DNA of 64,000 nt from ZC4RG30 sp039917615. Its GTDB lineage: Bacteria; Pseudomonadota; Gammaproteobacteria; Steroidobacterales; Steroidobacteraceae. The stretch's first letter is position 1, and each line of letters starts with the position of its first letter. The position numbers and the translations under genes are program-made. The notes under the pieces were generated by a model. The model saw only the letters and a list, made by a program, of their open reading frames with translations. It searched no databases and was not told the origin of the DNA. The DNA lies in the NCBI GenBank assembly GCA_039917615.1, contig JBDSJD010000047.1, positions 42,748 to 106,747 on the forward strand. The letters are read 5' to 3'. Below are positions 54,001 to 61,034 of the stretch, piece by piece.

Positions 54001-56705
54001 ATGAATTGCGCCATTCCTACGTGCAGGATCTGCAGCAGGCCATTGAACGCACGGCGCGCGCCTTCATGTCGCAGCCAGTCGAAGGTGAGGATCGCGGCGG
54101 AATCTATCCGCTCGCGATTGACTCCATCAGCGACGCCGAACGCAATCTGCTGCTGTCCCTCGCCCGTGTAGTATTGAATCCTGCGCAGGGTAGTCTGCTG
54201 GAACTGTTATACCGGCCACCGATCACCCGGTCCGCCGAGGCACAGGTTCTCGAGCATCTGGTGGAGCCGCCTGAAATGCCGATGGATGTCGTGGCGGGTT
54301 CGCCATCGCATCTGGAATTCTTCAATGGCTGGGGCGGCTTTTCTCCCGATGGCCGCGAATACGTGATTTCACTGACGCGCTCGCCGCAGACTCCCGCGCC
54401 CTGGAGCAATGTGCTGGCAAACGAGCACTTCGGCTCCGTGATTACCGAACGTGGTTCCATGTGTACCTGGTCGCTCAACAGCCGCGAGAACCAGCTTACC
54501 GCCTGGTCAAACGATGCGGTGTGCGACCCTTCCGGCGAAGCCTTCTATCTTCTTGAAGATGACGGTGAACTCTGGAGTCCGGCGGCGCAGCCGATCCGGC
54601 GCCGCGAAGCGCAATACGAAATCCGGCATGGTCAGGGTTACAGCCAGTTCGATGTTGAGTTCCGCGGCCTTGCAAGTCGTATGACGGTCTTGGTGGCTCC
54701 CGATGATCCGGTGAAGCTGTGCCGCCTGCGCCTGACCAATCATCTGGCGCGCGCGCGACGGATCACCGTCATTTCCTATGTGGAGTGGGCCTTGGGTGCC
54801 ACACGATCCGGCACCAACCAGGGCATCCTCACCCGTGTCGACAGTGCCACCGGTGCGCAGTTTGCCAGCAACCCAGCTTTGGTGGACTTCGGCGCGCGCA
54901 TTGCGTTCTGTGACTTCGGCGGGCGCCAGGAACACTGCACCGACAGTCGCCACGAATTTCTCGGGCGCAACGGCTCGCCCGCATGGCCCGCCGGTCTGCG
55001 CACATCCGGCAACTGGTCGCCGCAGAATGGCGCGGGGCGCGATCCCTGCTGCGCCTTTGCGTTCACGCTCGAAATCGCACCTGGCGCCTCCGACGAAATG
55101 CAATTCGTTCTCGGGCAGGCCGCGGACGAGCACGCGGCCCGACAGCTCGTCACCAAATATCGGGAAACCAACGGCGAAACGGTCCTCGCCGACGTGCAGG
55201 CTCACTGGGACCGTCTGCTGGGTGCGGTGCAGATACGCACGCCGGATCGCGCGCTGGATCTGCTATTCAATCGTTGGCTGCTGTACCAGACCATCGGCTG
55301 TCGCCTGTGGGGACGCGCCGCGTTCTATCAGGCCGGCGGCGCCTTCGGCTTTCGGGATCAACTGCAGGACGGCATGGCGTTGACATTGTGTGCGCCGGAT
55401 CAGGTGCGCGCCCACCTGCTGCGCGCGGCGGCGCGCCAGTTTGTTGAAGGTGATGTGCAGCACTGGTGGCATCCGCCCAGCGGCCGCGGTGTTCGCACCC
55501 ATTTTTCGGATGACCGGATCTGGCTGCCATTTGTCGTGCACCAATACATGGACTCCACCCACGACGTCGCCGTGCTGGATGAGATCATTCCGTTCATCGA
55601 AGGGCCGCCTCTCCCGCTGGAACAAGAGGACGCGCATTACGTCCCTACGATCTCGCGCACGGCCGCGAGCCTGTACGAACATTGCGCGCGGGCGCTGGAC
55701 ATCAGTCTTGCCACCGGTGCGCATGATCTGCCTCTGATGGGTGGTGGCGACTGGAACGACGGCATGAACCGGGTGGGCCATGAAGGTCGCGGCGAAAGCG
55801 TCTGGCTCGCCTGGTTCCTGATCACCACCTTGCGTCAGTTTGTGCCGGTGGCGGAACAACGGCGGGACCATGTGCGCGCTGACCGCTGGCGCACGCACAT
55901 CGACCGGCTGACTGAGGCCTGCGAAAGCGACGGCTGGGACGGCGACTGGTATCGGCGCGCCTTCTTCGACGATGGCACGCCGCTGGGATCAGCTCAGGGA
56001 GAAGAATGCCGTATCGACTCGCTGGTGCAGAGTTGGGCTGTTCTGTCAGGCGCAGCAGCGCCGGCGCGCGCGCGCGCGGCCATGCAGGCTGTGGATGAAC
56101 ATCTCGTCAAGAAAGACGAGCAGCTGGTGCTGCTATTCGCACCACCCTTCGACGTCGCGCCGGTCGACCCCGGCTATATCAAGGGCTACCTCCCCGGGCT
56201 GCGCGAAAACGGGGGCCAGTACACGCACGCGGCCATCTGGGTGCTCATGGCCCAGGCAATGCTGAAAAACCATGCTCGCGTTGGCGAGATCCTGCAGATG
56301 CTGAACCCGGTGAGGCGCAGCACCACGCCTGAAGAGGCGCGCCTATATCGGGTCGAGCCATATGTGGTTGCAGCGGATATTTACAGCGGCAGCACCCTGA
56401 GCCAACGCGGTGGCTGGAGCTGGTACACAGGTGCGTCCGGCTGGTTTTACCGCGCCATCCTGGAACAAGTGCTTGGCATCCGGATCAGTGGCGACACTTT
56501 GCACATCAATCCATGCCCACCGCCAGCTTGGGAAGAGTTCGAGGTGACCCTCAAGCTTCCCGCCGTTGACTACCTGGTGCGGATAACCAAGGGCGCGGCG
56601 GGCGCCGCAGCAACTCTATCAATGGATGGAGAGCTGATCGCAGGAACTTCCGTACCGCTTCTTCACGATGATCGGCGTCATGTGGTGGAGCTCACCATCC
56701 AGTGA
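48033..56705 (+). CDS. Cyclic beta-1,2-glucan synthase (NdvB/ChvB-like)
   Basis: A 2890-residue inner-membrane enzyme that starts, elongates and cyclises beta-1,2-glucan using UDP-glucose. Membrane segments near residues 410-460 precede a GT84 domain with YVLTVDGDTRLP near 630 and the HRWIRGDWQLVPW motif near 780; further membrane segments lie at about 820-1000. A glucoamylase-like stretch (NWYDTRSLAPLLPRYVSTVDSGNLAGHLL) follows. The C-terminal third is GH94 glycoside phosphorylase-like, with GGGDWNDGMNRVG near 2570 and YPxGxREN-type PGLRENGGQYTH, which sets chain length. Size and order match NdvB. Cyclic glucans act in osmotic adaptation and host interaction. One 8.7-kb uninterrupted frame. 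Confidence 0.93.
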   Translation: MGDSFRSSALLNSTLARRLSSLVDKPDIPTEGELWDVDRLERHGRKLADNSGEFVDTSRLDLRKRLRGNASALESAYAAIVAALRAGRAITPAAQWLVDNFHVISEQLSEVPLRLTPTVWRDLPAANHPEATGWPRIFHIATEYLRHTLWEFNPQSLLRLLAGYQNAAPLRMREIWALYPILRIALVDELRRIAVRVEDSLAARAAADELADSLLDGRWSELGASLSRPHWLEGRFIAPYIVQLAHRLHGMGERGRPLLDDLSAELARRGTTIDDYIQRQHARRSASNLVARNIITSLRALNSFDWRSLFESTSRVELLLRTQPTYVDCDRRTRDRYRNCVEELAMATHRHEVTVTQQILELVGGAPAAESTDTDIGSWLIGPRRHDLEIALQFPVSLSHRLRRRVVRHARGLYVGGIGALVLLLTGLAVRLATDWQALSHPLLILLALLAVFPTSELAIGFLNRLWLRAFPPQHLPRLALQSGLYAGMKTLVVVPILLRSPQDAAAAARQLHVHALANPDPLISFALLSDWTDSATETARNDAPVLEAARREIAALNHGAQDASGDEPKFFLLHRRRLWSEGERCFMGWERKRGKLEELNRLLLGRGSTSFLPDDNGVLQVPKGIRYVLTVDGDTRLPMGCVKDLVGIAAHPLNQPVLSPAAQRVVQGYAVLQPRITPLLPGTDERSLYREIIASGSGVDPYAAAVSDLHQDVFGEGLFTGKGLYDLKAWDIALADRVPENALLSHDLFEGLFARCGLVSDIELFEDFPSHSEVAAARSHRWIRGDWQLVPWIAGLRGRLPPLGRWKMLDNLRRSLNAPCCVALLIAAFADPSARPFVWLMVVLGPWLWPALSTAAIRMVRWPAISSARTHVRRLVTDLGEELARGTISLCLLAQNAWLSVDAISRALFRLVVSKRHLLEWVTAAQLKADRSDALTSFVWPLKSASIVVVAAVATLMAINPAGFNSFVPLLLLWWLSPLLAQLLSQPLDARQPQEQIPDDVQFELRGVARLTWTFFERFVTAEDNFLPPDNYQEDPAPVLAHRSSPTNFGLYLLSTLAARDFGWLGLQAMTERLTATLATLSRLERFEGHFLNWYDTRSLAPLLPRYVSTVDSGNLAGHLLTLRQACIGFRQGPVLSTRALSGPLDALALCREALAATANTAADTSSRKQGVQDALLQLQRRLERSATSLVDARDTLLAVSQQIDNLLRTSASRMSLEAARWLRVAGQDIESHLRDLRQLLPDLLTVPLNLEQRDICLALESRLQIDATLQDVAAYLEQLPTATIGGEAADAVANSAARCAALSAELEQIPRQCHAQVASMSFGFLFDRDRGLFSIGYRVADGALDSGFYDLLASEARLASLVAIAKGDVPRTHWTRLGRRLTGGSHRPVLASWSGSMFEYLMPALVMHEPRYSLLDQTNQRAVQKQISYGDRHQLPWGISESAYNIRDREYTYQYSSFGLPSLGLKRGLAADYVVAPYASALAAMYRPVDACENYRAIALESGKGYFGYYEALDFTASRLPEGKTVAVVRAYMAHHQGMSLVALDNVLQDRIMQARFHAEPGITASDLLLQERSIRFVEAPALVETDVPVSQGLDDAPEVSRTIEGYNSPTPVTHLLSNRNYTVMLTDSGGGYSNCRTRAVTRWREDATQDCWGTFIYLQDLQSEKLWSAGFQPTAAVPDEYRVHFNEEGATIARRDGMLRTTLSVVVAPEDDGELRRITLRNDGARARVIALTSYAEIVLAPPRADIAHPGFSNLFIQTEFLPGSGALLATRRPRSNREAQVWAIHVIAGSGDAPPHLQYETDRSRFLGRGRNARLPQVMHHAQPLSNTAGNVLDPIFSLRTQVVVPARASVTVTFATFVAESREQALALIAKYRTPALFEHISESAWTFARAELYYLQSSLGEAMLFQTLASHLLLSTQQLRARKDAAGPYSIDVTHLWRFSISGDRPILLIRCHSQDDLGFIQQCLRGQEYLRIKRLAIDVVILNELRHSYVQDLQQAIERTARAFMSQPVEGEDRGGIYPLAIDSISDAERNLLLSLARVVLNPAQGSLLELLYRPPITRSAEAQVLEHLVEPPEMPMDVVAGSPSHLEFFNGWGGFSPDGREYVISLTRSPQTPAPWSNVLANEHFGSVITERGSMCTWSLNSRENQLTAWSNDAVCDPSGEAFYLLEDDGELWSPAAQPIRRREAQYEIRHGQGYSQFDVEFRGLASRMTVLVAPDDPVKLCRLRLTNHLARARRITVISYVEWALGATRSGTNQGILTRVDSATGAQFASNPALVDFGARIAFCDFGGRQEHCTDSRHEFLGRNGSPAWPAGLRTSGNWSPQNGAGRDPCCAFAFTLEIAPGASDEMQFVLGQAADEHAARQLVTKYRETNGETVLADVQAHWDRLLGAVQIRTPDRALDLLFNRWLLYQTIGCRLWGRAAFYQAGGAFGFRDQLQDGMALTLCAPDQVRAHLLRAAARQFVEGDVQHWWHPPSGRGVRTHFSDDRIWLPFVVHQYMDSTHDVAVLDEIIPFIEGPPLPLEQEDAHYVPTISRTAASLYEHCARALDISLATGAHDLPLMGGGDWNDGMNRVGHEGRGESVWLAWFLITTLRQFVPVAEQRRDHVRADRWRTHIDRLTEACESDGWDGDWYRRAFFDDGTPLGSAQGEECRIDSLVQSWAVLSGAAAPARARAAMQAVDEHLVKKDEQLVLLFAPPFDVAPVDPGYIKGYLPGLRENGGQYTHAAIWVLMAQAMLKNHARVGEILQMLNPVRRSTTPEEARLYRVEPYVVAADIYSGSTLSQRGGWSWYTGASGWFYRAILEQVLGIRISGDTLHINPCPPPAWEEFEVTLKLPAVDYLVRITKGAAGAAATLSMDGELIAGTSVPLLHDDRRHVVELTIQ

Positions 56706-56831
56706 GCACGGCTGCCCACTGACTTGGCGATCTTGCGAGTTTTGCTGGTTCTCCATCGCCAGCGACTGCGCCATCACCATCGAAGTCACGATAAGAGGCA
56801 CGCCTAGCAGCCACAAGAGGAATAGTTTCAT
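56619..56831 (-). CDS. Small membrane protein antisense to the glucan synthase 3' end
   Basis: A 70-residue frame with GGAG 6 bases before the ATG at 56831. The N-terminus MKLFLLWLLGVPLIVTSMVM is a clean membrane helix or signal, followed by a polar tail AQSLAMENQQNSQDRQVSG. The last 29 codons overlap the 3' end of the glucan synthase on the other strand. The start signal and helix favour a real gene, but the family is not recognised. Confidence 0.4.
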   Translation of the reverse strand: MKLFLLWLLGVPLIVTSMVMAQSLAMENQQNSQDRQVSGQPCSLDGELHHMTPIIVKKRYGSSCDQLSIH

Positions 56832-57043
56832 CCGCGTCTCCGGTCAGGGCGACAGTGTCGTTCCCCCAGGACGCAGGTCACATAGGACCGGCGGTAGCAT
56901 GCAATGTAAGAAGATGCTGACGCTCAAAGCCCAAGTAGGAGCTGGACTACTGCATGCAGCGGCAATGCACGGCTCCTGCGATCACCTGGGAAACTGCATA
57001 TTTACGCAGGGCCGGTTGTCCGATCCGTTGCGAGGACTCTGCT

Positions 57044-57217
57044 ATGTGGTTTGCACTCTCAATACGCTGGATGGTGTGGATTGCAAAAACATTTGTCTGG
57101 GCACTGATCGCGGCCGGATTCGCGGCCTTCTTTCTGGCGATGGCATCCCTGATAGCCGCGGGCATCGGCATATTGGCGGCCGCGTCCAAAACACCGGCCG
57201 AGAGTCCACAGGTCTAA
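57044..57217 (+). CDS. 57-residue two-helix membrane protein
   Basis: Starts at the ATG at 57044 with GAGGA 7 bases upstream. It encodes two hydrophobic segments (WFALSIRWMVWIAKTFVWAL and AAGFAAFFLAMASLIAAGIG) and a short polar tail ILAAASKTPAESPQV. Composition and ribosome site support expression. No family recognised. Confidence 0.45.
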   Translation: MWFALSIRWMVWIAKTFVWALIAAGFAAFFLAMASLIAAGIGILAAASKTPAESPQV

Positions 57218-57247
57218 ACGCGTCAGCCCCTCGGCGCGTCAGTCAGC

Positions 57248-57622
57248 CTACGCTTTACGCGACTGCCACCCTGATTTATTTCGATCCAGCAACGTCGCAA
57301 GCAGTACTGCAAGCAGAGTGGGGGCAAGTAAGGCGAGGTAGAGGACCAGCGAGAAGTCTATCCCCGCCATGGCCAAACCGATCATTACGCTGCATAGCGC
57401 TCCACACAGCAGCCCCACTACCGCACCTGATACCGGACGTATCCGCTTTGAGAGATAGGTTGCCGTCGAGACAAGTCCGAGTCCCGACAACGCCGCGGAT
57501 GCCAGGCACAAAGTCGAGAGATGCATGTTGGTCGCAATTGGCTGCACGCTGTAGGGGGCAATGGTGAAAGCGGCTGCTATTGCCACGACGGCATGTACAG
57601 CTGCGGCTATTACGGCGTACAT
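57248..57622 (-). CDS. Four-helix membrane protein of unknown function
   Basis: A 124-residue protein from the ATG at 57622 (MYAVIAAAVHAVVAIAAAFT) with four hydrophobic segments (the last FSLVLYLALLAPTLLAVLLATLL) and a basic C-terminal tail DRNKSGWQSRKA. An extension to 57718 adds a basic, non-hydrophobic N-terminus and is less likely. It converges on the two-helix gene, 30 bases apart. Not recognised as a known family. Confidence 0.5.
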   Translation of the reverse strand: MYAVIAAAVHAVVAIAAAFTIAPYSVQPIATNMHLSTLCLASAALSGLGLVSTATYLSKRIRPVSGAVVGLLCGALCSVMIGLAMAGIDFSLVLYLALLAPTLLAVLLATLLDRNKSGWQSRKA

Positions 57623-57749
57623 GACAGGAGCCCTAGCACGACGCCACCTTGCGCGGACTGAACCGCAATGCGCAGATCGATCCAGAGTGTCCACTGTCGT
57701 ACGTGTAGTGGTATGCACCGAACCCTATCATCTTGCGCCAGTGTCCTGC

Positions 57750-58550
57750 CTATTCCGGTGCAATGCGAGGAACAGGACGCGGACAGCTCGGCCACGTCCG
57801 GATTTCCTGCTCCGTATACCGGGCGTCTGCCATGAGCCGGATGGGATAGGTAGTCGTTCCCAGGCCGAATTCGACAGTGTAGTCACCGGGAACCAGCTCG
57901 GTATCAAGTACACCGACTTCCTTCTGAACGAGGTGCCCATCGTCATCCCCGATCCATATCTCGGTCTCCGGCGATGCGGCGTCAATCACGAGATTGAAGT
58001 AGGTTTGGTCATCCCACAAATCCTTCGCCAGCATTTGATACTGATGAAGCGCCATGTCCGGATCCAGGTGTGAACTCTGCGAGCTATGCACCTCGTTCAG
58101 CTTCTTCTCCGTGCCCGTCTTTGCAGCGGCATGGTCCATCGCCGTGTGAACCTGCTGCAGGGTTACGCCGGGGAACCAGCTCACGAATTGCTCGGCCGTG
58201 GCGCCGGATTGCAGATTCTCGAACAAGGCCGCCAGGGGAATGCGGGTGCCTCGGAACACCCAGGCTCCACTGACCACGCCCGGGTGCCTCTCCACGGCCT
58301 GGCACGCGCCCCAGTCCGTCAAGGGGGAAGGCGCCTTGGAGGCGTTCGCTCGTGCAATTGCAAAGTCTCCGGCTACCTGCAGAGCAGCTATCGCCATGTC
58401 GCGCGACACGCTGGGGAACCCATCCAGAAACTCGTCCAACGGCTCGCCAGCCTTGAGGTAATCCAGCAGCGTCTGGAATGGGACACGAGTACCCTCGAAA
58501 CATGGCGTTCCGCCCATGATTTCCGGATCACTGATGATCGGTGGCTTCAC
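57750..58550 (-). CDS. Tandem DUF433 protein with C-terminal beta domain
   Basis: A 266-residue protein starting at GTG. Two DUF433 units are visible: IISDPEIMGGTPCFEGTRVP (to about residue 60) and HPGVVSGAWVFRGTRIPLAAL (about 88-140). DUF433 domains are winged-helix-like and often act as antitoxins (VapB45 type) or DNA binders. The last 100 residues form a separate beta-rich part (YFNLVIDAASPETEIWIGDD, VPGDYTVEFGLGTTTYPIRL), unlike standard DUF433 proteins and faintly like a PEGA or effector-associated domain. Its GTG overlaps the TGA of the DUF4926 gene (GTGA). No DUF5615 or PIN toxin partner is adjacent. Confidence 0.7.
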   Translation of the reverse strand: MKPPIISDPEIMGGTPCFEGTRVPFQTLLDYLKAGEPLDEFLDGFPSVSRDMAIAALQVAGDFAIARANASKAPSPLTDWGACQAVERHPGVVSGAWVFRGTRIPLAALFENLQSGATAEQFVSWFPGVTLQQVHTAMDHAAAKTGTEKKLNEVHSSQSSHLDPDMALHQYQMLAKDLWDDQTYFNLVIDAASPETEIWIGDDDGHLVQKEVGVLDTELVPGDYTVEFGLGTTTYPIRLMADARYTEQEIRTWPSCPRPVPRIAPE

Positions 58551-58846
58551 CGGTGTGGCGGACCAGGAACATTCCCGGCGTGTTGCACAGCTTCGGCCCC
58601 AAGCGTGAGCACCGCGCGCGTGGTTCCATCGTCAGCCACGAATTCCACTTCGACGGCATCCGCGCCATGGACGTGGACAACTGCGCCCATATCGCCACGC
58701 TTCAAGCCAGTTTCAGCCATATCCGTCCTGGCCATGACGACATCCCCTTCCCCATACAGAATGTCGACGTTCCCGGCACCCTCGGACTCTCTCCTGGCAA
58801 GACAACGGCCGGCAGATCTCTCCTGCCTCCAGAATAGCCGCTTCAT
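58547..58846 (-). CDS. DUF4926 small protein
   Basis: The DUF4926 core is clear: GEGDVVMARTDMAETGLKRG, DMGAVVHVHGADAVEVEFVA, DDGTTRAVLTLGAEAVQ. This compact beta barrel occurs in accessory loci and near toxin genes. The ATG at 58846 gives 99 residues including a 30-residue lead; the ATG at 58735, with AAGGGG 8 bases upstream, gives 62 residues but removes the first strand. The stop overlaps the start of the tandem-DUF433 gene, so the two are coupled. Confidence 0.6.
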   Translation of the reverse strand: MKRLFWRQERSAGRCLARRESEGAGNVDILYGEGDVVMARTDMAETGLKRGDMGAVVHVHGADAVEVEFVADDGTTRAVLTLGAEAVQHAGNVPGPPHR

Positions 58847-58922
58847 GAACGGGCGCAGGTGGCGTGCCCATTCCCCGAAGGTTATCAGGTGCCCTTGGCG
58901 CTTGTGAGACATGAGAGAAATA

Positions 58923-59768
58923 TCAATCCGTGGATGCCGGCAATGTGCCGCAAGTTCCGGTTGATGTCGAGTGTGTATCAGGCGCTCCTCGCTCGCCAAG
59001 CACACGACGAAAAATCTCGTTGAGCAACCCGACAACCTCGGGTGACCAGGACTTCTTCGGCAGATCCGGGCTTTCGTGCGCCAACTCGGTCTCAATGAAT
59101 TCGTTGAGTACCGGGACAGCCGGAGCGAGGTCAATCTCGGACGCATGGCGCTTCTTCTCAAGCAAAGAGTGCGTGGCATCAAGTACCAACGGTTGATCCG
59201 ACAGCAGCGACAACAATTTACCGAATTCGATTGGTGCCGCGCCCGAAGTATTCTCTATCCACCTGGCTGCCAGCAATGGCCGGAGCACGTAGAAGTACTT
59301 CTTGAGCCGAACCACAGGCTCCTTGAGATAGCCGCGATAGTTTGTCCTGGCCATGCTCCTGTAGTGGTATATCCCCCTATCCGGCGCAAATATTCGGGGC
59401 AGCGCTTCCAGTGCCTGCCTGCGGAACCCGCCCTCTTCCATGTAGACGACTGGGGACTGGATCCACTCGACAAACGCCGGATTTGATTTCCAGAACAGAC
59501 GAAGTGCCTTGCGCACATCCCAGCCATGCAGGTCGATATCGTCAACGATCGGGTACTCAATGACGTCCCTGCGTTCCTCAAGGTCGACTGACTGATACCA
59601 GGCCGGGTCATGCGCGTAGATGAATCGAACATCGTAGTCACTGTCTGGCGAAGCAAATCCCCAGGCGCGGCTTCCGGATTCAACAGCCAACAGAATCCGG
59701 ACGGCGTGTTCGTTTTCGGCTCGGCGCAGCCGGGCGAGAATCTCCGCGCTTGCTTCTTCTGGGTTCAT
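58923..59768 (-). CDS. COG3541/YcgL-like nucleotidyltransferase
   Basis: A 281-residue protein from the ATG at 59768 (MNPEEASAEILARLRRAEN). The polymerase-beta type motif ESGSRAWGFASPDSDYDVRFIY carries the GSxxxG and paired Asp residues that bind metal and nucleotide. Later conserved stretches are LDLHG-type DDIDLHGWDVRKALRL and NPAFVEWIQSPVVY. Family members transfer nucleotides to unknown targets. It starts two bases after the TspO stop, so the two are cotranscribed. A longer frame to 60221 runs antisense-like through tspO and is rejected. Confidence 0.8.
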   Translation of the reverse strand: MNPEEASAEILARLRRAENEHAVRILLAVESGSRAWGFASPDSDYDVRFIYAHDPAWYQSVDLEERRDVIEYPIVDDIDLHGWDVRKALRLFWKSNPAFVEWIQSPVVYMEEGGFRRQALEALPRIFAPDRGIYHYRSMARTNYRGYLKEPVVRLKKYFYVLRPLLAARWIENTSGAAPIEFGKLLSLLSDQPLVLDATHSLLEKKRHASEIDLAPAVPVLNEFIETELAHESPDLPKKSWSPEVVGLLNEIFRRVLGERGAPDTHSTSTGTCGTLPASTD

Positions 59769-59770
59769 GG

Positions 59771-60265
59771 CTACAGCAGGCCCGGATTGAGCTGCCACGT
59801 CGAATACGTGAGCGCACTGGCAAATGTCACCCACGCAAGATAGGGAAGCATCATTGCCCCGGCGAGTGCGGAGTGGCGCCAGAATGAAACCGACGTCGCA
59901 ACGATGAGAGCCCACAGGACCAGGACTTCTGCGAATGCCAGTCCGCCCTGATGCCACGCAAAGAACAGCCAACTCCACAATGCGTTTGCCGCAAGCTGGA
60001 TGACGAACAGCACCAGCGCCGCCCGGCCCGCCTTGAAGCCATGTTGTCGCCACACGAGCCATGCGGCGAGACCCATGAGCGCGAACAGCGCGGACCAGAC
60101 AGGGCCGAAGAGCCAGCCTGGCGGCGCCCAGTCTGGACGGGTCAATTGACCATAAAAGGTTCGCGCCTCCACCGACGCGATGGCTCCAATCGCGCCCGCA
60201 GCAAATGACACCAGAAGCCAACCTGCGAGACCAATGAGTTGACGCGAGATGGATGGATTATTCAT
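59771..60265 (-). CDS. tspO: TspO/MBR family protein
   Basis: A 164-residue, five-helix membrane protein from the ATG at 60265. Conserved stretches: TFYGQLTRPDWAPPGWLFGPVWSALFALMGLAAWLVW (with the W-x-P-P-x-W-x-F-x-P-V-W pattern) and NALWSWLFFAWHQGGLAFAEVLVLW. TspO binds porphyrins and affects tetrapyrrole and stress responses. It is followed by the nucleotidyltransferase gene. Length is typical. Confidence 0.92.
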   Translation of the reverse strand: MNNPSISRQLIGLAGWLLVSFAAGAIGAIASVEARTFYGQLTRPDWAPPGWLFGPVWSALFALMGLAAWLVWRQHGFKAGRAALVLFVIQLAANALWSWLFFAWHQGGLAFAEVLVLWALIVATSVSFWRHSALAGAMMLPYLAWVTFASALTYSTWQLNPGLL

Positions 60266-60329
60266 GGCATCGTCCGAATGCAAACGTCCGTGATCGCCGC
60301 GTGTTCCTTCATGCTCGGGCCGCATTACA

Positions 60330-60560
60330 ATGCAAGACTTGAAAACTTCGTCCCTCACCATTCGCCTCGACCCTGATCTCGGCCGTCAGGTTACCAAGGC
60401 GGCGAAACGCGCCGGCCTCAGCCGCAGCGCGATCGTGCGGAATGCTGTCCGTCGCCAGTTGTCCCTGGTCCAGCTCCAGAACCTACGCCGACGGATTGTG
60501 CCCCTCGCTGAGGCCAGAGGGTACCTTACCGAAGAGGACGTATTCCGCGAAGTCTCGTGA
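60330..60560 (+). CDS. Ribbon-helix-helix (CopG-type) antitoxin
   Basis: A 76-residue protein with a RHH fold: SSLTIRLDPDLGRQVTKAAKRAGLSRSAIVRNAVRRQL, followed by a C-terminal tail (RRIVPLAEARGYLTEEDVFREVS) typical of antitoxins of PIN toxins. Its TGA overlaps a GTG (60557) whose reading begins MRVAL, as many PIN-domain toxins do, but the frame breaks after 25 codons. It therefore looks like an orphan antitoxin. Confidence 0.7.
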   Translation: MQDLKTSSLTIRLDPDLGRQVTKAAKRAGLSRSAIVRNAVRRQLSLVQLQNLRRRIVPLAEARGYLTEEDVFREVS

Positions 60561-60634
60561 GAGTCGCGCTTATATGGATTTCTTTAGCGTCTGGTCGACA
60601 GAGAAGGGAATACGGACGTTTCTGCAAGTTCTGA
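60557..60634 (+). pseudogene. Possible start of a lost PIN-type toxin
   Basis: A 25-codon frame that overlaps the antitoxin stop by GTGA and begins VRVALIW. The usual PIN continuation (DTNVL) is absent and the frame ends at 60634. It is read as a truncated toxin gene only because of position and first residues, so confidence is low. Confidence 0.22.
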
Positions 60635-60660
60635 GTCGGCTTCCGGCGATCGATGGTGGG

Positions 60661-60882
60661 TCACGAAATCTTGGCGCGAATGCGAGCCACCGCCTCAGGG
60701 CCAGAAGCCCAATTCGCTTCACCGCGCGCAATTCGGTCCTCACGACGGTCGGCTTCCGCCGACCACGCCGCTTCCCATCCTGGGACCTTTTCCACGGCCG
60801 TCTTGCGACCATGCACTCCGCGCTTGAGTTCCTGCAGTCCCTCAAGAACCTCCAGGCCGAGATTGCGTTTAGCAGGTTTCAT
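60661..60882 (-). CDS. Antitoxin-like small protein (addiction-module type)
   Basis: A 73-residue protein from the ATG at 60882 with AAGGAG 7 bases upstream. It begins MKPAKRNLGLEVLEGLQELKRGVHG, a start used by several HTH-type antitoxins, and ends DRREDRIARGEANWASGPEAVARIRAKIS, like the C-terminus of addiction-module antitoxins. No toxin gene is visible next to it. Its start region is part of a long imperfect inverted repeat (60884-61016). Confidence 0.5.
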   Translation of the reverse strand: MKPAKRNLGLEVLEGLQELKRGVHGRKTAVEKVPGWEAAWSAEADRREDRIARGEANWASGPEAVARIRAKIS

Positions 60883-60883
60883 C

Positions 60884-61034
60884 AAGCTGCTCCTTGATCT
60901 TCTTCAGTATGGGGCTGGAATGCTTGCTCGTACGTTCCTGGCGTACACGGCAGTAGTGTACGTCTTTGCCGTAGTACGGCAATGGAGGATCAAGGAGGCG
61001 TCTGTGTCACAGCTTTTCACTCCAGTTGTTAGGC
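60884..61034 (+). repeat. Possible degenerate attC site ending in core GTTAGGC
   Basis: AAGCTG (60884-60889) and CTCCTTGATC (60890-60899) have reverse complements GATCAAGGAG (60988-60997) and CAGCTT (about 61010) further right, and internal hairpins GTACAC/GTGTAC and TTGCCGTA/TACGGCAA lie between. The stretch ends with GTTAGGC (61028-61034), a canonical attC right core. No matching left core RYYYAAC is seen, so it may be degenerate or of a different type from the three sites downstream. Confidence 0.35.

Noticed and set aside
58923..60221. 432-codon form of the nucleotidyltransferase
   Set aside because: The first 151 codons run through tspO in another frame and look non-coding; ATG at 59768 is the natural start.
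60904..61028. Small frames in the inverted-repeat region
   Set aside because: They follow the palindrome and show no domain; better explained as a recombination or repeat structure.
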